From NCBI GenBank assembly GCA_016931255.1, contig JAFGFG010000006.1, forward strand, positions 1-64,000: 64,000 nucleotides of DNA, in the 5' to 3' direction. The notes under the pieces were generated by a model. The model had not been told where the DNA came from. It did no database searches and saw only the letters and a program-made list of their open reading frames with translations. Source of the stretch: Candidatus Aenigmatarchaeota archaeon. Lineage in GTDB: Archaea > Aenigmatarchaeota > Aenigmatarchaeia > QMZP01 > JAFGSV01. Shown here piece by piece: positions 53,258 through 62,656 of this stretch (the first letter of the stretch is position 1; each line of letters starts with the position of its first letter). The position numbers and the translations under genes are program-made.

Positions 53258-55071
53258 TGCTCAAATACTGGAGGATTCTCCTTCTCATGACAGTAGTCTT
53301 AGGAGCGCTGTTCTCAATAGGATTCACTGACAAGAGGAATGGCGTCGAGGTTGTTTATGTCACAAGGGAGTCACCTGCTTTTGGAGTGCTTGAGCAGGGA
53401 ATGGTACTGACGAGCCTTAACGGCGTTCCGGTCAAAAATTCCGGTGAATGGAATGCAATCATTGACGGATATTCAGGAAGCGCTACAATGACAACCAGCA
53501 CCGGCAAAATATATGATTTTATCTTCAATGAGACCACAGGAATCGAGGTGAAGGATGTGCAGAGGCTCAACCTGGACTTCGGACTTGACATCCAGGGAGG
53601 AACAAGGATAATACTCAAGCCGAAGACCAATGCCACAATGGACATGATAGAGCAGGTCAAGGGAACGCTGCAGACAAGGATGAATATCTACGGCCTGAAA
53701 GACATGCAGTTCACCACGCTTCAGTCATCTGACGGCAACTACATACAGATAGACGCAACAGGACTGAGCTCAGACATAGTCAATGACCTCCTGACATCCG
53801 AGGGCACATTCGTCGCGAAGATATCAAAGCCTGTTGAGATAAGCAATGGCAGGGGAACAATAGACCTCGGCGAGGGCAAGTACCCGATTGAGATAACGAA
53901 CAGCACAGTCACAGTCAACGGAGAGGAGATAGGTGATAACAGTACCTTCATGCTTGAGGGCATACTCTTCGAATACGTGAACACAACAGGCGGCTCAGCT
54001 CTTCTCACAGGAACAGTCTATGAAGGTAAGGACATAGAGCTGATATACACAGACCCCCAGCATTCAGGCATTGTCCCCGTAGGCAGCTTCTACAGGTTCT
54101 ATTTCACTGTCCTCGTCTCAAGCAACGGGGCCGAGAAGTTCGCAAAGGTCACGTCAGGGGTGCCAAGCCAGCTGGACCTTGACAGCGGTGACTACTACCT
54201 CAAGGACTGCATGATATATCTTTACCTTGACGGCAACCTCCAGTCATCACTTAGGATATCATCGACACTTGGAGGGCAGGCATATGCCACACCTCAGATA
54301 GAGGGAGGCAGGGATACAAGGGAGGATGCGACAGAGGAGAAGCTCAGGCTCCAGACAATACTGCGTTCAGGCTCGCTTCCAGTAAGCCTGGAAACATCAT
54401 CCATATCAATAATCTCCCCTACACTTGGCGCTAATTTCATACAGTCAGCGCTTCTCGCAGCACTGGCAGCGGGAATCGCTGTGATAACCATAATATTCAT
54501 AAGGTACAGGAGCCTCAGGGTGAGCATACCACTTGTGCTCACAGGACTCTCAGAGGCCGTGATAATACTGGGCATATCAGCATCCGGCGCGTATGATGCA
54601 GGCATATGGTCAATCGTGCTGCTCATAAACATCCTCATAATAGGCGGAGCCTGGTGGAAGCTTAAGGAATCCGATGCTTCGGCATGGCTTGGCGCGCTTC
54701 TCATACCAATGCTCGGATTAACCATGGGCTGGAACATAGACCTTCCTGCAATAGGCGGAATAATAGCAGCAATAGGAGTCGGCGTCGACCAGATGGTGGT
54801 CATAGCTGACGAAACACTTGGAGGCAGGAAGATAGCCAGGAAAATATACACGCTGAAAGACAGGATAGGCAAGGCGTTCTTCATAATATTCACAGCTGCT
54901 GCCACAACGATATCCGCGCTTCTTCCGCTCATGTTCGTGGCAGCCGGTGTGTTCATAAGAGGATTCGTGATAACCACAATAGTGGGAATACTGATAGGCA
55001 TATCAATAAGCAGGCCGGCATACGCAAAGGTGGTTGAACTCACTGCTGACCGTGTCAGAAAGGACGATTAA
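53257..55071 (+). CDS. secD: SecD protein-export membrane subunit with a PDZ-like insert
   Basis: The start is set at MLKYWRILLLMTVVLG, overlapping the SecF stop by one base (TGATG). The 604-residue product has a first helix, the D1 motif LDFGLDIQGGTRIIL and the C-terminal helices with GVDQMVVIADET. Between helix 1 and D1 (about residues 30-90) lies a segment shaped like a PDZ domain (SPAFGVLEQGMVLTSLNGVPVK). That is unusual for SecD and may grip substrate ends. Two additional helices seem to precede the last ones (about 450-510). Confidence 0.92.
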   Translation: MLKYWRILLLMTVVLGALFSIGFTDKRNGVEVVYVTRESPAFGVLEQGMVLTSLNGVPVKNSGEWNAIIDGYSGSATMTTSTGKIYDFIFNETTGIEVKDVQRLNLDFGLDIQGGTRIILKPKTNATMDMIEQVKGTLQTRMNIYGLKDMQFTTLQSSDGNYIQIDATGLSSDIVNDLLTSEGTFVAKISKPVEISNGRGTIDLGEGKYPIEITNSTVTVNGEEIGDNSTFMLEGILFEYVNTTGGSALLTGTVYEGKDIELIYTDPQHSGIVPVGSFYRFYFTVLVSSNGAEKFAKVTSGVPSQLDLDSGDYYLKDCMIYLYLDGNLQSSLRISSTLGGQAYATPQIEGGRDTREDATEEKLRLQTILRSGSLPVSLETSSISIISPTLGANFIQSALLAALAAGIAVITIIFIRYRSLRVSIPLVLTGLSEAVIILGISASGAYDAGIWSIVLLINILIIGGAWWKLKESDASAWLGALLIPMLGLTMGWNIDLPAIGGIIAAIGVGVDQMVVIADETLGGRKIARKIYTLKDRIGKAFFIIFTAAATTISALLPLMFVAAGVFIRGFVITTIVGILIGISISRPAYAKVVELTADRVRKDD

Positions 55072-55634
55072 CCTATTGACCATTGCCCGTCTTTCACGCG
55101 GCTTACGTTTCCTTCAAGAACAAGACCCTCTGAAATGCTTACGCTTCCGGTGAAATCATATATCTCTATCTTATCGCCTTCAGCTGTTATGTTGGTGTTT
55201 TCGCTCATGACCATGTAATCGACATCCTCCAGTACAAGCTCGGGAATCTTCATGTATTCAATTGAATAATCTTCCATCCTGAGGTCCAGCCTGAGGTCGC
55301 TATCAGCAGGCATGAGCTGCGTCCTGTTGCTGTCGAAGTTAAATATAATAGTTCCCCTGAAATTTTCTATATCAGAATCAGGCGTGGTTATGTTTACCGC
55401 ATCACCGATGATGAGACTTACGCTTCCGGAGAGAAGCTTTATGGTCACGAAGTTGGTGATTTTCTTGGGTGTGCTGAAAAGCGTTCCGAATGGGGAACTT
55501 AACCAGTCACCTATGCTGCCTGTTGAATTCATGAATATGTCTTTAACGCCGGAGTTGCTCACTAGCGCTGAAGATGCGACTATTAGAACAGCGAATACAA
55601 TTGCCAGCAGTTTCCATTCAAAAAGACCTTTCAT
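55068..55634 (-). CDS. Signal-anchored beta-rich protein, unknown function
   Basis: The start is set at MKGLFEWKLLAIV, with GAGGGT upstream; a TTG four codons earlier is less likely. The 188-residue product has one N-terminal membrane helix (about 8-28). The outside part is beta-rich and seems to consist of two related strand sets (SVSLIIGDAVNITT, SVSISEGLVLEGNV). No family recognised. It converges with secD, 4-bp overlap. Confidence 0.65.
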   Translation of the reverse strand: MKGLFEWKLLAIVFAVLIVASSALVSNSGVKDIFMNSTGSIGDWLSSPFGTLFSTPKKITNFVTIKLLSGSVSLIIGDAVNITTPDSDIENFRGTIIFNFDSNRTQLMPADSDLRLDLRMEDYSIEYMKIPELVLEDVDYMVMSENTNITAEGDKIEIYDFTGSVSISEGLVLEGNVSRVKDGQWSIG

Positions 55635-55716
55635 TTTAACCCTCAATAAACATTTGTACTTTCTAATTTAAACTTATATGACTCTAAATATATAATCTAA
55701 TTCATCAGGGGACATC

Positions 55717-56892
55717 ATGTATCTTAATATGCCATTCGGACTCGGAGACGGGGGTGACATAGTGTCATGGCTCGTATGGATAATATTCTTCATGGTATTC
55801 TTCATGTTCTACCCTAGGATAATGCTGTCACAAATAATGTGGAAGCTTGAGGCAAGCGCCAGGAAGCTTGAGGAACTTTCACTTAAATCCAAGAAGCTGC
55901 TGATAAATGAGATAAGCAGAAAGCCGACAAAGGAACTAAAAGATGATGTCAACAGATTCTTTGAGTTCTTCATGATAACACCTGTCAGCCTCGACCCAGC
56001 AGGCATTGTGAAGAAGTTCGACCACCTGATAAAAAACGAAAGGGAGCGGTTCAGGTACTTTACCGAACAGGTATGCCCGAAGATGGACGATGAGAGGAAA
56101 GCGAACATCCAGATGGGCTTTGCAGGCGGAATAGAGCTTTACACACTCGCCAAGATAGTGAGGCACTACATCGAGATGATAAAGAAGACAAAGTCATACC
56201 AGATAGCCATGATAATACAGATGCAGATTCCCATGATAGAGCGCATAGCCAAGGCACTTTTCGAGGGAACAAAGACGCTTGCAAGGGGAGAGCCGATAGG
56301 CGATGCGGTCGGCCCGTGGGTCGTTGCCAAGATGATTGACGGAAAGACAACAGAGATCGAGGAAGAAGTCGTGATGTTCAGGAAGAAGTCAGACGGGCGT
56401 AATCTTTTCCTTCTCAAGGCCAGAGGCCCCGGAGGCAGGATAGGATATCCCGGCAAGGCTGTTGAGAAACTGATAAAGAAGTACAAAATAGACAAGGTCG
56501 TCACAATAGACGCGGCAGCAAAGCTCGAGGGAGAGAAGACAGGATCCATAGCAGAAGGCGTCGGCATCGCAATGGGCGGTCCCGGCGTTGAAAGAACCTA
56601 CATCGAGGACGCTGTTGTCAGGGCAAACATACCAATGGACAGCATAGTTGTCAAGATGTCATCCGAGGAAGCCATAATGCCTCTCAGGAAGTCTATGATA
56701 AACGCACTTCCGTATGTCATGGATTCACTTCAAAGAAGCATCTCGCGCTCGAAGAAGGGCACTAACATAATAGTCGTCGGCGTTGGCAACACATCAGGCG
56801 TCGGAAACAGCAAAACAGATGCAGAGAAGACAGCCAAATGGGTAGAAAGCTACGAGAAGAAGCTTAAAGAAGCTAAGAAAAAGGCGAACTGA
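55717..56892 (+). CDS. DUF1512 family membrane-anchored protein
   Basis: The 391-residue product has one N-terminal membrane helix (about 15-37, VSWLVWIIFFMVFFMFYPRI), a charged helical part and a C-terminal alpha/beta domain (MFRKKSDGRNLFLLKARGPGGRIGYPGKA, then NIIVVGVGNTSGVGNS). This is the pattern of DUF1512, a conserved archaeal family of unknown role. The last 20 bp overlap the convergent PEP-synthase-like gene. Confidence 0.85.
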   Translation: MYLNMPFGLGDGGDIVSWLVWIIFFMVFFMFYPRIMLSQIMWKLEASARKLEELSLKSKKLLINEISRKPTKELKDDVNRFFEFFMITPVSLDPAGIVKKFDHLIKNERERFRYFTEQVCPKMDDERKANIQMGFAGGIELYTLAKIVRHYIEMIKKTKSYQIAMIIQMQIPMIERIAKALFEGTKTLARGEPIGDAVGPWVVAKMIDGKTTEIEEEVVMFRKKSDGRNLFLLKARGPGGRIGYPGKAVEKLIKKYKIDKVVTIDAAAKLEGEKTGSIAEGVGIAMGGPGVERTYIEDAVVRANIPMDSIVVKMSSEEAIMPLRKSMINALPYVMDSLQRSISRSKKGTNIIVVGVGNTSGVGNSKTDAEKTAKWVESYEKKLKEAKKKAN

Positions 56893-59110
56893 AATCAATG
56901 GGAAGAACATCTTCCTCTGCGCTTTCCTGAGTATTTCTTGCGGGCTGAATGCTCATTCTTGACAGGGTCCTTCTGACATCATCAACCACGGCGGGCTCAA
57001 CACATATCACATCAACACCCTGCTTTACCAGCATCTCGATGTTCCAGTCTGTTATGTATTTCTGGCTGAGAGTCACCGAGCATACGGAACCTGTTTCAGC
57101 ACACCTCCCTTTCACAGACTTCACGAATTCAAGGACAGCATCATGTATGTTTTCATCAGGCTCTTTCAGTCCCATTGAAAGCTGTATGAGCGGGTCAATG
57201 TCGATGTTAACGAGAGTTGTGTCTTCATTTATTATTTCCCTGTTCTGGAATGCCATTGCAGGGGTCTTCACAGATATTCCGTATATGCATCCCGCAGGAA
57301 GCTGATGGCGCATGCTCCTGACATCCTCAACTCCCCTGACAACAGGTATCAGTATTCCGGCAGGAGTCCTGTTCTCTATGAACCGTCTTGCCAGGTCGGA
57401 TGCCCACTGCATTGACTGCTCGTTATTAGGGGATAACCATAATTCACCCGGAGATGTTGCAGGGGAAGAAAGCAAATCAGGCTCCGATGGTATGTTGTAG
57501 ATTATGCTGCCCTCAGCATTATGAACCCTTCCAACCATCTCGGGTCCTGTTTTTGCGAATATTTTCACATTTCTGGGAACAGATACAGCTTCACTGCCTG
57601 TTGCTGTCTCAACCAGCGGATTCTCAAATGGCATTGGAAGGGATTCTCCGGGATTATTTGCTTCTTCATACATCGCAGGGAAGTTGATGTCAGGTGGCGA
57701 TGGAGGCGCAAACGGGTCTTTTTCCTCTGTCTCCTGAGCAGGCTGGCTGAAGTCGCTATACATTTCATTATCGTCTTCCGAAGGGGTTGATTCTGCAAGT
57801 ACAGCCTTTACGACCTTTCCCTGGTCAGCTATGATTTTCACAGTGTCCCCTTCCTTTAGTATATGGGTCGCATTCTGGGTTGAGGAAAGCGCCGGCATGT
57901 TCATCTCCCTTGAAAGGATGCCGAAGTTGCACAGCCGGCTTCCTTCGTCCGTTATGGCAGCTGATGCGTTGATTGCCGCAATGACATTCTTCGGGTCCGA
58001 GTTCTTTGAAACAGCTATGCTTCCTGCTCCGAATGTTCCCATTGAACCATCCTCGGCAAGCAAGACAGAGCCCGTTGCCGTGCCTCTCGAGACGAACCTT
58101 CCTGTTACGAGCACCTCTTCGTGGGAATGCTCATCATGGTTCGGGCTTATCTCATAATTGCCGTCTTTTACGTCGTTTATTGAAATCTTGTTCCTTCCTA
58201 TGCACCAGTCTATAATCTTCTGGCTGTTCCCGGTGGAAATGCTCCTCGCGACCTCAAACAGCTTCTTCATCTCTGACTCCGAAACAACCTGGGCGTCCAT
58301 CCTGCTTCCGGGCACATGGTATCTCTCAGTGGCGCCTGTCATTTCATTCCTTTCAAACATCCACATCTTCTTCGATATGTTTTTCTCAATAAGATTTCCA
58401 TTGGCATCCAGAAGGTATTCATCAGGTGTTACTATGCCTGATGTTATGGCGCTTCCGAGTCCCCATGATGCCTCGATGAGCGTCTTGTCCCCTCCGAATC
58501 CTGTCATCATTATGCCGCTTTTCTCCGATGGCGCCATTTTCTGGACAATCACAGACACGCTACTCACGCCGCCTGTTTTTTCCTGGTATTTTTTCGTATG
58601 CGGAAAGAACAGCGACGCCCAGCACAGCTTCACATGCCTGATGAGGTCTTCTTCACCAGTGACATTCAGGAAACTGTCCAGAACACCCGCATAGCTTGAT
58701 GAACCGGTTCTCATGGCCGCACACCTCACAGCCACGATATCATAGGTCCTTCCTGCCTTTATCATACTCAGGGCCGCCTGCGCCGCCCTGACGTCATCTG
58801 ACACGGAGATGTCTGCGTAAGCGGTTGATATTTCCTTTCTCACTTCCTCTGGCATGAAAGCATTCGCAAATATTACCCTTATACTTTCCATGGCTTTCTT
58901 CATTTCATGGATGCTTCCGCCATGTGATGCAAGGATGTCCTCCAGCTTGTCCCTGAGCACGTTCCTTGTCAGAAATATCTCAAGCGCCTCAGGGCTTATG
59001 ACAAAACCCGACTGCACGGGATATCCGCCTTTTTTCAGCATGCAGAGAACTGATGATTTCGTTCCCATCTCATCATTCTCTCCGACATCATCAAGCCTGG
59101 TTATGTACAA
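56873..59110 (-). CDS. PEP synthase-like pseudoenzyme (catalytic histidine lost)
   Basis: The 745-residue product has the outline of a PpsA protein. Its N-terminal ATP-grasp half has KKGGYPVQSGFVISPEAL, FLNV (about 147) and EASWGLGSAITSG. Around residues 335-410 comes the swivelling phosphohistidine domain and at the C-terminus a barrel-like part. Key residues have changed. The swivel motif TCHAAI reads LCNFGI (Asn395 in place of the catalytic His). The VRSSATAED motif reads VRCAAMRTGS, and the QSRP end of the ATP site is missing. It is therefore probably not an active synthase; a regulatory or structural role is inferred. A Pro/Glu-rich acidic linker (about 440-490) lies before the barrel. 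Confidence 0.8.
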   Translation of the reverse strand: MYITRLDDVGENDEMGTKSSVLCMLKKGGYPVQSGFVISPEALEIFLTRNVLRDKLEDILASHGGSIHEMKKAMESIRVIFANAFMPEEVRKEISTAYADISVSDDVRAAQAALSMIKAGRTYDIVAVRCAAMRTGSSSYAGVLDSFLNVTGEEDLIRHVKLCWASLFFPHTKKYQEKTGGVSSVSVIVQKMAPSEKSGIMMTGFGGDKTLIEASWGLGSAITSGIVTPDEYLLDANGNLIEKNISKKMWMFERNEMTGATERYHVPGSRMDAQVVSESEMKKLFEVARSISTGNSQKIIDWCIGRNKISINDVKDGNYEISPNHDEHSHEEVLVTGRFVSRGTATGSVLLAEDGSMGTFGAGSIAVSKNSDPKNVIAAINASAAITDEGSRLCNFGILSREMNMPALSSTQNATHILKEGDTVKIIADQGKVVKAVLAESTPSEDDNEMYSDFSQPAQETEEKDPFAPPSPPDINFPAMYEEANNPGESLPMPFENPLVETATGSEAVSVPRNVKIFAKTGPEMVGRVHNAEGSIIYNIPSEPDLLSSPATSPGELWLSPNNEQSMQWASDLARRFIENRTPAGILIPVVRGVEDVRSMRHQLPAGCIYGISVKTPAMAFQNREIINEDTTLVNIDIDPLIQLSMGLKEPDENIHDAVLEFVKSVKGRCAETGSVCSVTLSQKYITDWNIEMLVKQGVDVICVEPAVVDDVRRTLSRMSIQPARNTQESAEEDVLPIDFSSPFS

Positions 59111-59176
59111 AAAAACACCCTGTAGATTATTGTTCTGACATGTTTATAATCTTTGGGAGATTCCCGCAGAATGCGG

Positions 59177-59692
59177 CTACTCGAACACTATAGAACACGG
59201 AGATGGTATCTTGGCTGATGCTATCTTAAGAGCTCTCTTGGCGACCTTCTCGCTTCCCGGAGCCACGCGGACTTCTATTATCTTCTGGCCACTCTTCACC
59301 TGTGCTGCTGTTGAGGTCGGCCTTCCGAATGAAAGCCGCATGCCGGTCTGGTACCTGTCGGCGCCTGCGCCTGTTGCTATGGGGTTGTCCCTGAGAACAT
59401 GATGCGGGAAAACCCTCACCTTCATGAAGTACATCCCGGTTCCTAGTAATGTTTCGAGCTTCTTGTTGGTTGATATCCTTGCTGCCTCGAGTGCATTGTG
59501 CCTTATCTGTACAGCCTCCTTGGTGACAAGGAAAGCCTTCACGCTGTACTCATCCTTAATCTTCCCCGACTCGAATGACCTTATCTTCGGGTACGGGACG
59601 CCTTTCACATAGGATTTCCTGGGCTTGTGCTTCGAAACCCTTGTATTCGGCCTTTTGAGCCTTGTGTAACATTTTGCCGGTCTTAATCCCAT
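59177..59692 (-). CDS. rpl10e: Ribosomal protein L10e (uL16)
   Basis: The 171-residue product is a complete archaeal L10e. It has the N-terminus GLRPAKCYTRLKRPNTR, GTGMYFMKVRVFPHHVLRDN and GAGADRYQTGMRLSFGRP. It is part of the large subunit near the A site. The promoter (AGTATTTAAAAAC on the minus strand, about 59733-59745) and the leader with GGTG lie upstream. No other ribosomal genes are near. Confidence 0.97.
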   Translation of the reverse strand: MGLRPAKCYTRLKRPNTRVSKHKPRKSYVKGVPYPKIRSFESGKIKDEYSVKAFLVTKEAVQIRHNALEAARISTNKKLETLLGTGMYFMKVRVFPHHVLRDNPIATGAGADRYQTGMRLSFGRPTSTAAQVKSGQKIIEVRVAPGSEKVAKRALKIASAKIPSPCSIVFE

Positions 59693-59764
59693 TTCAACAC
59701 CAACTTCATAGAGTTAACTATTCTTGAAAGGTTTTTAAATACTTTTACCATTATTCATTCACCG

Positions 59765-59775
59765 TATATATATTT
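59765..59775 (+). promoter_or_regulatory. TATA box of the nucleotidyltransferase gene
   Basis: TATATATATTT, about 30-40 bases before the ATG at 59805. This favours MKAIVLAGG as start over the ATG at 59787. Confidence 0.45.
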
Positions 59776-59804
59776 GTTACTGTCAGATGGGAAAAGTGAA
59801 AAAT

Positions 59805-60548
59805 ATGAAAGCAATCGTGCTTGCCGGCGGTTTTGCCAAAAGGCTGTGGCCGCTCACAAAGGATACACCAAAACCCCTTCTTCATGTAGGGGGAAAGCCC
59901 ATGATAGACCACATAATGGAAAAGCTCTCTGCTGTCAGCGAAATAGACGAAATCTACATTTCAACGAACAGTAAGTTCGAGCCGCATTTCAACAGGTGGA
60001 TATCATCATCCAGTTTCAGAAAGAACGTCAGCATCTTTGCTGAGGAGAGCCACTGCGAAGAGAAGAAGCTCGGAGCCATAGGCGCTCTTGGTGTTATTTT
60101 CAGGGAACTTGACATAAACGATGATGTCATAGTGGTCGCAGGCGACAACCTCTTCGAGTTCGATATCAATGATTTCCTCAGATGCGCACACGGGGAAGTG
60201 CCCAAGGTGGCGTTATACGACATGCGGGAAAAGGATGCTGTAAGGAACAGGTACGGCGTTGTCGTTCTCAACGAGAACAACATCATAAAGGAGTTCCATG
60301 AGAAGCCTGAAGACCCTGTGTCAACGATAATCAGCACAGGATGCTACTTCTTCCCTAAGGGCACTGCGCACAAGATACACGAATACATAGCTAACGGGAA
60401 AAACCCGGATGCCCCTGGTTTTTTCATAGAATGGCTGTCCAAGCAGACCGATGTGAGCGGATTCGTCCTCAGCGAGAACCACAGATGGTTCGACATAGGC
60501 TCCATAGAGAGCTATGAAGAGGCAAACAGGCTATATTCAAATGTTTAG
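59805..60548 (+). CDS. NDP-sugar nucleotidyltransferase (NTP_transferase family)
   Basis: The start is set at MKAIVLAGGFAKRLWPLTKD; an upstream ATG at 59787 would add six residues. The 247-residue product has the nucleotide-binding AGGFAKRLWPLT, PKPLL and VVAGDNLFEFD motifs, as in glucose-1-phosphate thymidylyl- or uridylyltransferases. It has no C-terminal hexapeptide domain. The sugar is unknown. It converges with the cupin gene, 4-bp overlap. Confidence 0.9.
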   Translation: MKAIVLAGGFAKRLWPLTKDTPKPLLHVGGKPMIDHIMEKLSAVSEIDEIYISTNSKFEPHFNRWISSSSFRKNVSIFAEESHCEEKKLGAIGALGVIFRELDINDDVIVVAGDNLFEFDINDFLRCAHGEVPKVALYDMREKDAVRNRYGVVVLNENNIIKEFHEKPEDPVSTIISTGCYFFPKGTAHKIHEYIANGKNPDAPGFFIEWLSKQTDVSGFVLSENHRWFDIGSIESYEEANRLYSNV

Positions 60549-60883
60549 TTCCTTTCACCGTACTTCTCGAAGACACAGACGAAAAGAAGGTCTTTCTTGC
60601 CAGTATTGAACACCTTGTGGAATGAGCCGTCAGGTATTATGACAATGTCGCCTTCTTTTACAGCGAACCTTTCATCGTCAAGCTGCATCTCTCCGGAGCC
60701 TTCCTCGAAGTTGTATACCTCTTCCGATCCTTCGTGCCTGTGCCCCGATGTCTCTTTTCCCGGATGCAGAACCGTGAGGGATACATTCATCTTATTCAGG
60801 ACAGAGACATCCGTCACAGTGTATGTGTCATTCTGCCTGACAATCTTTCCGGCTTTCCCGAATTCACTGATGGAGAACTTCAT
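60545..60883 (-). CDS. Small cupin protein
   Basis: The 112-residue single-domain cupin has the first motif HRHEGSEEVYNFEEGSGEM and the second motif DIVIIPDGSFHKVFN, with metal ligands His, His, Glu and His. Such proteins are sugar isomerases or binding proteins; here between sugar genes. Divergent from the epimerase, with only 34 bp between starts. Confidence 0.85.
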   Translation of the reverse strand: MKFSISEFGKAGKIVRQNDTYTVTDVSVLNKMNVSLTVLHPGKETSGHRHEGSEEVYNFEEGSGEMQLDDERFAVKEGDIVIIPDGSFHKVFNTGKKDLLFVCVFEKYGERN

Positions 60884-60917
60884 AAACTATTTATTTCATG
60901 CGCCGATTATAAAGGTT
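60884..60917. promoter_or_regulatory. Very short divergent promoter between cupin and epimerase
   Basis: The 34-bp gap contains CTATTTATTTC (60887-60897) before the epimerase and CTTTATAATCG on the minus strand (60914-60904) before the cupin. Each is 20-30 bases from its ATG, so both mRNAs would be leaderless and the promoters face outwards over each other. Confidence 0.45.
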
Positions 60918-61838
60918 ATGAAACTGAAGGACAGCAGCATCGTAGTCACAGGTGGAGCGGGTTTCATAGGGTCCTGGATAGCTGAATATCTCCGCGCTGA
61001 CAACAATGTCACGGTCTTCGACAACCTCTCAACCGGAAAGAAGGGGAATGTGCCTAATGGCGTGGAGCTGATAAACGGCGACATCCGGCATGAAAACGAG
61101 CTCATAAAGGCTTTCAAGGGCGCTGATGTGGTTTTTCATCAGGCAGCCAATGTGCAGATACCGCTGTCCATTGAAAACCCCTCATTCGATTCGGATGTCA
61201 ACATGCGCGGGACGCTGAATGTTCTTGAGGCGTGCAGGAAGAATGATGTGAAAAGGGTTGTGTATGCCTCTTCCTCAGCACTTTACGGCAACCCGGAAAA
61301 GATCCCGACACCGGAGGACACCATACCGAATCCCCTTTCGCCTTACGGACTCAGCAAGCTGACAGGCGAGTATTACATGAAGATATATTCATCGCTCTAC
61401 GGGATTGAGACAGTGTCCCTGAGATACTTCAATGTTTACGGTCCAAGGCAGAATCCTGACAGTCCGTATTCAGGGGTGCTTTCAGTCTTCTCTAAGAATA
61501 TAAAGGAAAGCCGCGGACTGACAGTATTCGGCGACGGAAGGCAGCGAAGGGACTTCGTAAGCGTGAAGGATGTGGTTGAAGCTAATATACTTTCCGCAAC
61601 CAAAGACAATGTTTCCGGCCTCGCATTCAATATAGGTACAGGTATTGCGCTGTCACTCAATGACGTGATAAGTACACTGGGAAGAATAACAGGAAAAAAC
61701 CTTAATGTCATATACAGGGAACGCCGCCAGGGCGATGCCAAGAAATCCTGCGCGGACATCTCTTTAGCAAAGGAGAAACTCGGATTCACACCGAAGGTTG
61801 AGCTGGAAGAAGGACTCAGAGAGCTGCTGAAATCATAG
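60918..61838 (+). CDS. NAD-dependent nucleotide-sugar epimerase (UDP-glucose 4-epimerase-like)
   Basis: The start is set at MKLKDSSIVVTGGAGFIGSW, next to the TATA-like element; a longer frame would overlap the cupin wholly. The 306-residue product is an extended short-chain dehydrogenase, with TGGAGFIG, the catalytic YGLSK (YxxxK) and SSSALYG. It probably changes the C4 of UDP-Glc or UDP-GlcNAc for glycan building. Confidence 0.92.
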   Translation: MKLKDSSIVVTGGAGFIGSWIAEYLRADNNVTVFDNLSTGKKGNVPNGVELINGDIRHENELIKAFKGADVVFHQAANVQIPLSIENPSFDSDVNMRGTLNVLEACRKNDVKRVVYASSSALYGNPEKIPTPEDTIPNPLSPYGLSKLTGEYYMKIYSSLYGIETVSLRYFNVYGPRQNPDSPYSGVLSVFSKNIKESRGLTVFGDGRQRRDFVSVKDVVEANILSATKDNVSGLAFNIGTGIALSLNDVISTLGRITGKNLNVIYRERRQGDAKKSCADISLAKEKLGFTPKVELEEGLRELLKS

Positions 61839-62654
61839 CATTCTCATGGTCATTGAAATGTCCACTGATTTAACTGAATGCGTCAGAGCGCCAACTGAAA
61901 TCCAGTCAGCTCCAATCTCAACAAGCTCTTTCAGCCGCTTCTCGTCAACACCGCCTGAAATCTCGGTTATGGCTTTTTTTCCAATCAGCGAAACAGCCTT
62001 CTTCATTTCGCCTGTCTTCATGTTGTCAAGCATGATTATGTCAGCGCCCGCCTTCAGTGCCTCTTTGACCTGATCAATATTCGTAGCCTCGACTTCAATC
62101 CTTTTTCCAGTCTTCTTCGCTCTTGCAACAGCATATGTTATTCCGGCGACCTGTATGTGATTGTCCTTTATCAGCACCTGGTCGTATAGTCCCATCCGGT
62201 GATTGGTTCCTCCGCCGCATCTTACCGCATACTTCTCGAGTACTCTCAGTCCGGGGGTTGTCTTGCGCGTATCGAGTATCTTCGTTCCGCCGCCTCTGGC
62301 GATTTCCACCATCCTTCCTGTCTTCGTGGCTATTCCTGTCATCCTCTGGAGGAAGTTCAGTGCGGTTCTCTCTCCTGTAAGCATGGCTCTCGCATCACCC
62401 ATGACTTCAGCTATCACATCGCCGCGTACAGCTTTCTCACCGTCTTTTTTCAGGTATCTGAATTTAATACTGCCATCAAGTTGCCTGAAAATTTCCTCAG
62501 CCACATTCAGGCCTGAAACAATACAATTTTCCTTGACAATAATGGTTGATATCGATTTCAATTCTCTGGGTATGACAGCTTCTGTTGTTATGTCACCTGT
62601 TTTTATGTCCTCTTCAAGAGCATTTCTGACTATATCCCTTAATTCATTATTCAT
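61833..62654 (-). CDS. nadC: Nicotinate-nucleotide pyrophosphorylase (quinolinate phosphoribosyltransferase)
   Basis: The 273-residue product has the NadC motifs ERTALNFLQRMTGIAT, DTRKTTPGLR, GGGTNHRMGLYDQVLIKDNH and ISGGVDEKR. It makes nicotinate mononucleotide in de novo NAD synthesis. It is only 2 bp behind the sugar dehydrogenase, so probably co-transcribed; that enzyme uses NAD+. Confidence 0.96.
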   Translation of the reverse strand: MNNELRDIVRNALEEDIKTGDITTEAVIPRELKSISTIIVKENCIVSGLNVAEEIFRQLDGSIKFRYLKKDGEKAVRGDVIAEVMGDARAMLTGERTALNFLQRMTGIATKTGRMVEIARGGGTKILDTRKTTPGLRVLEKYAVRCGGGTNHRMGLYDQVLIKDNHIQVAGITYAVARAKKTGKRIEVEATNIDQVKEALKAGADIIMLDNMKTGEMKKAVSLIGKKAITEISGGVDEKRLKELVEIGADWISVGALTHSVKSVDISMTMRML

Positions 62655-62656
62655 AA

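Noticed and set aside
60597-60917. N-terminal extension of the epimerase frame
   Set aside because: It runs antisense across the cupin gene and has no match to the epimerase family before MKLKDSSIVVTGG.
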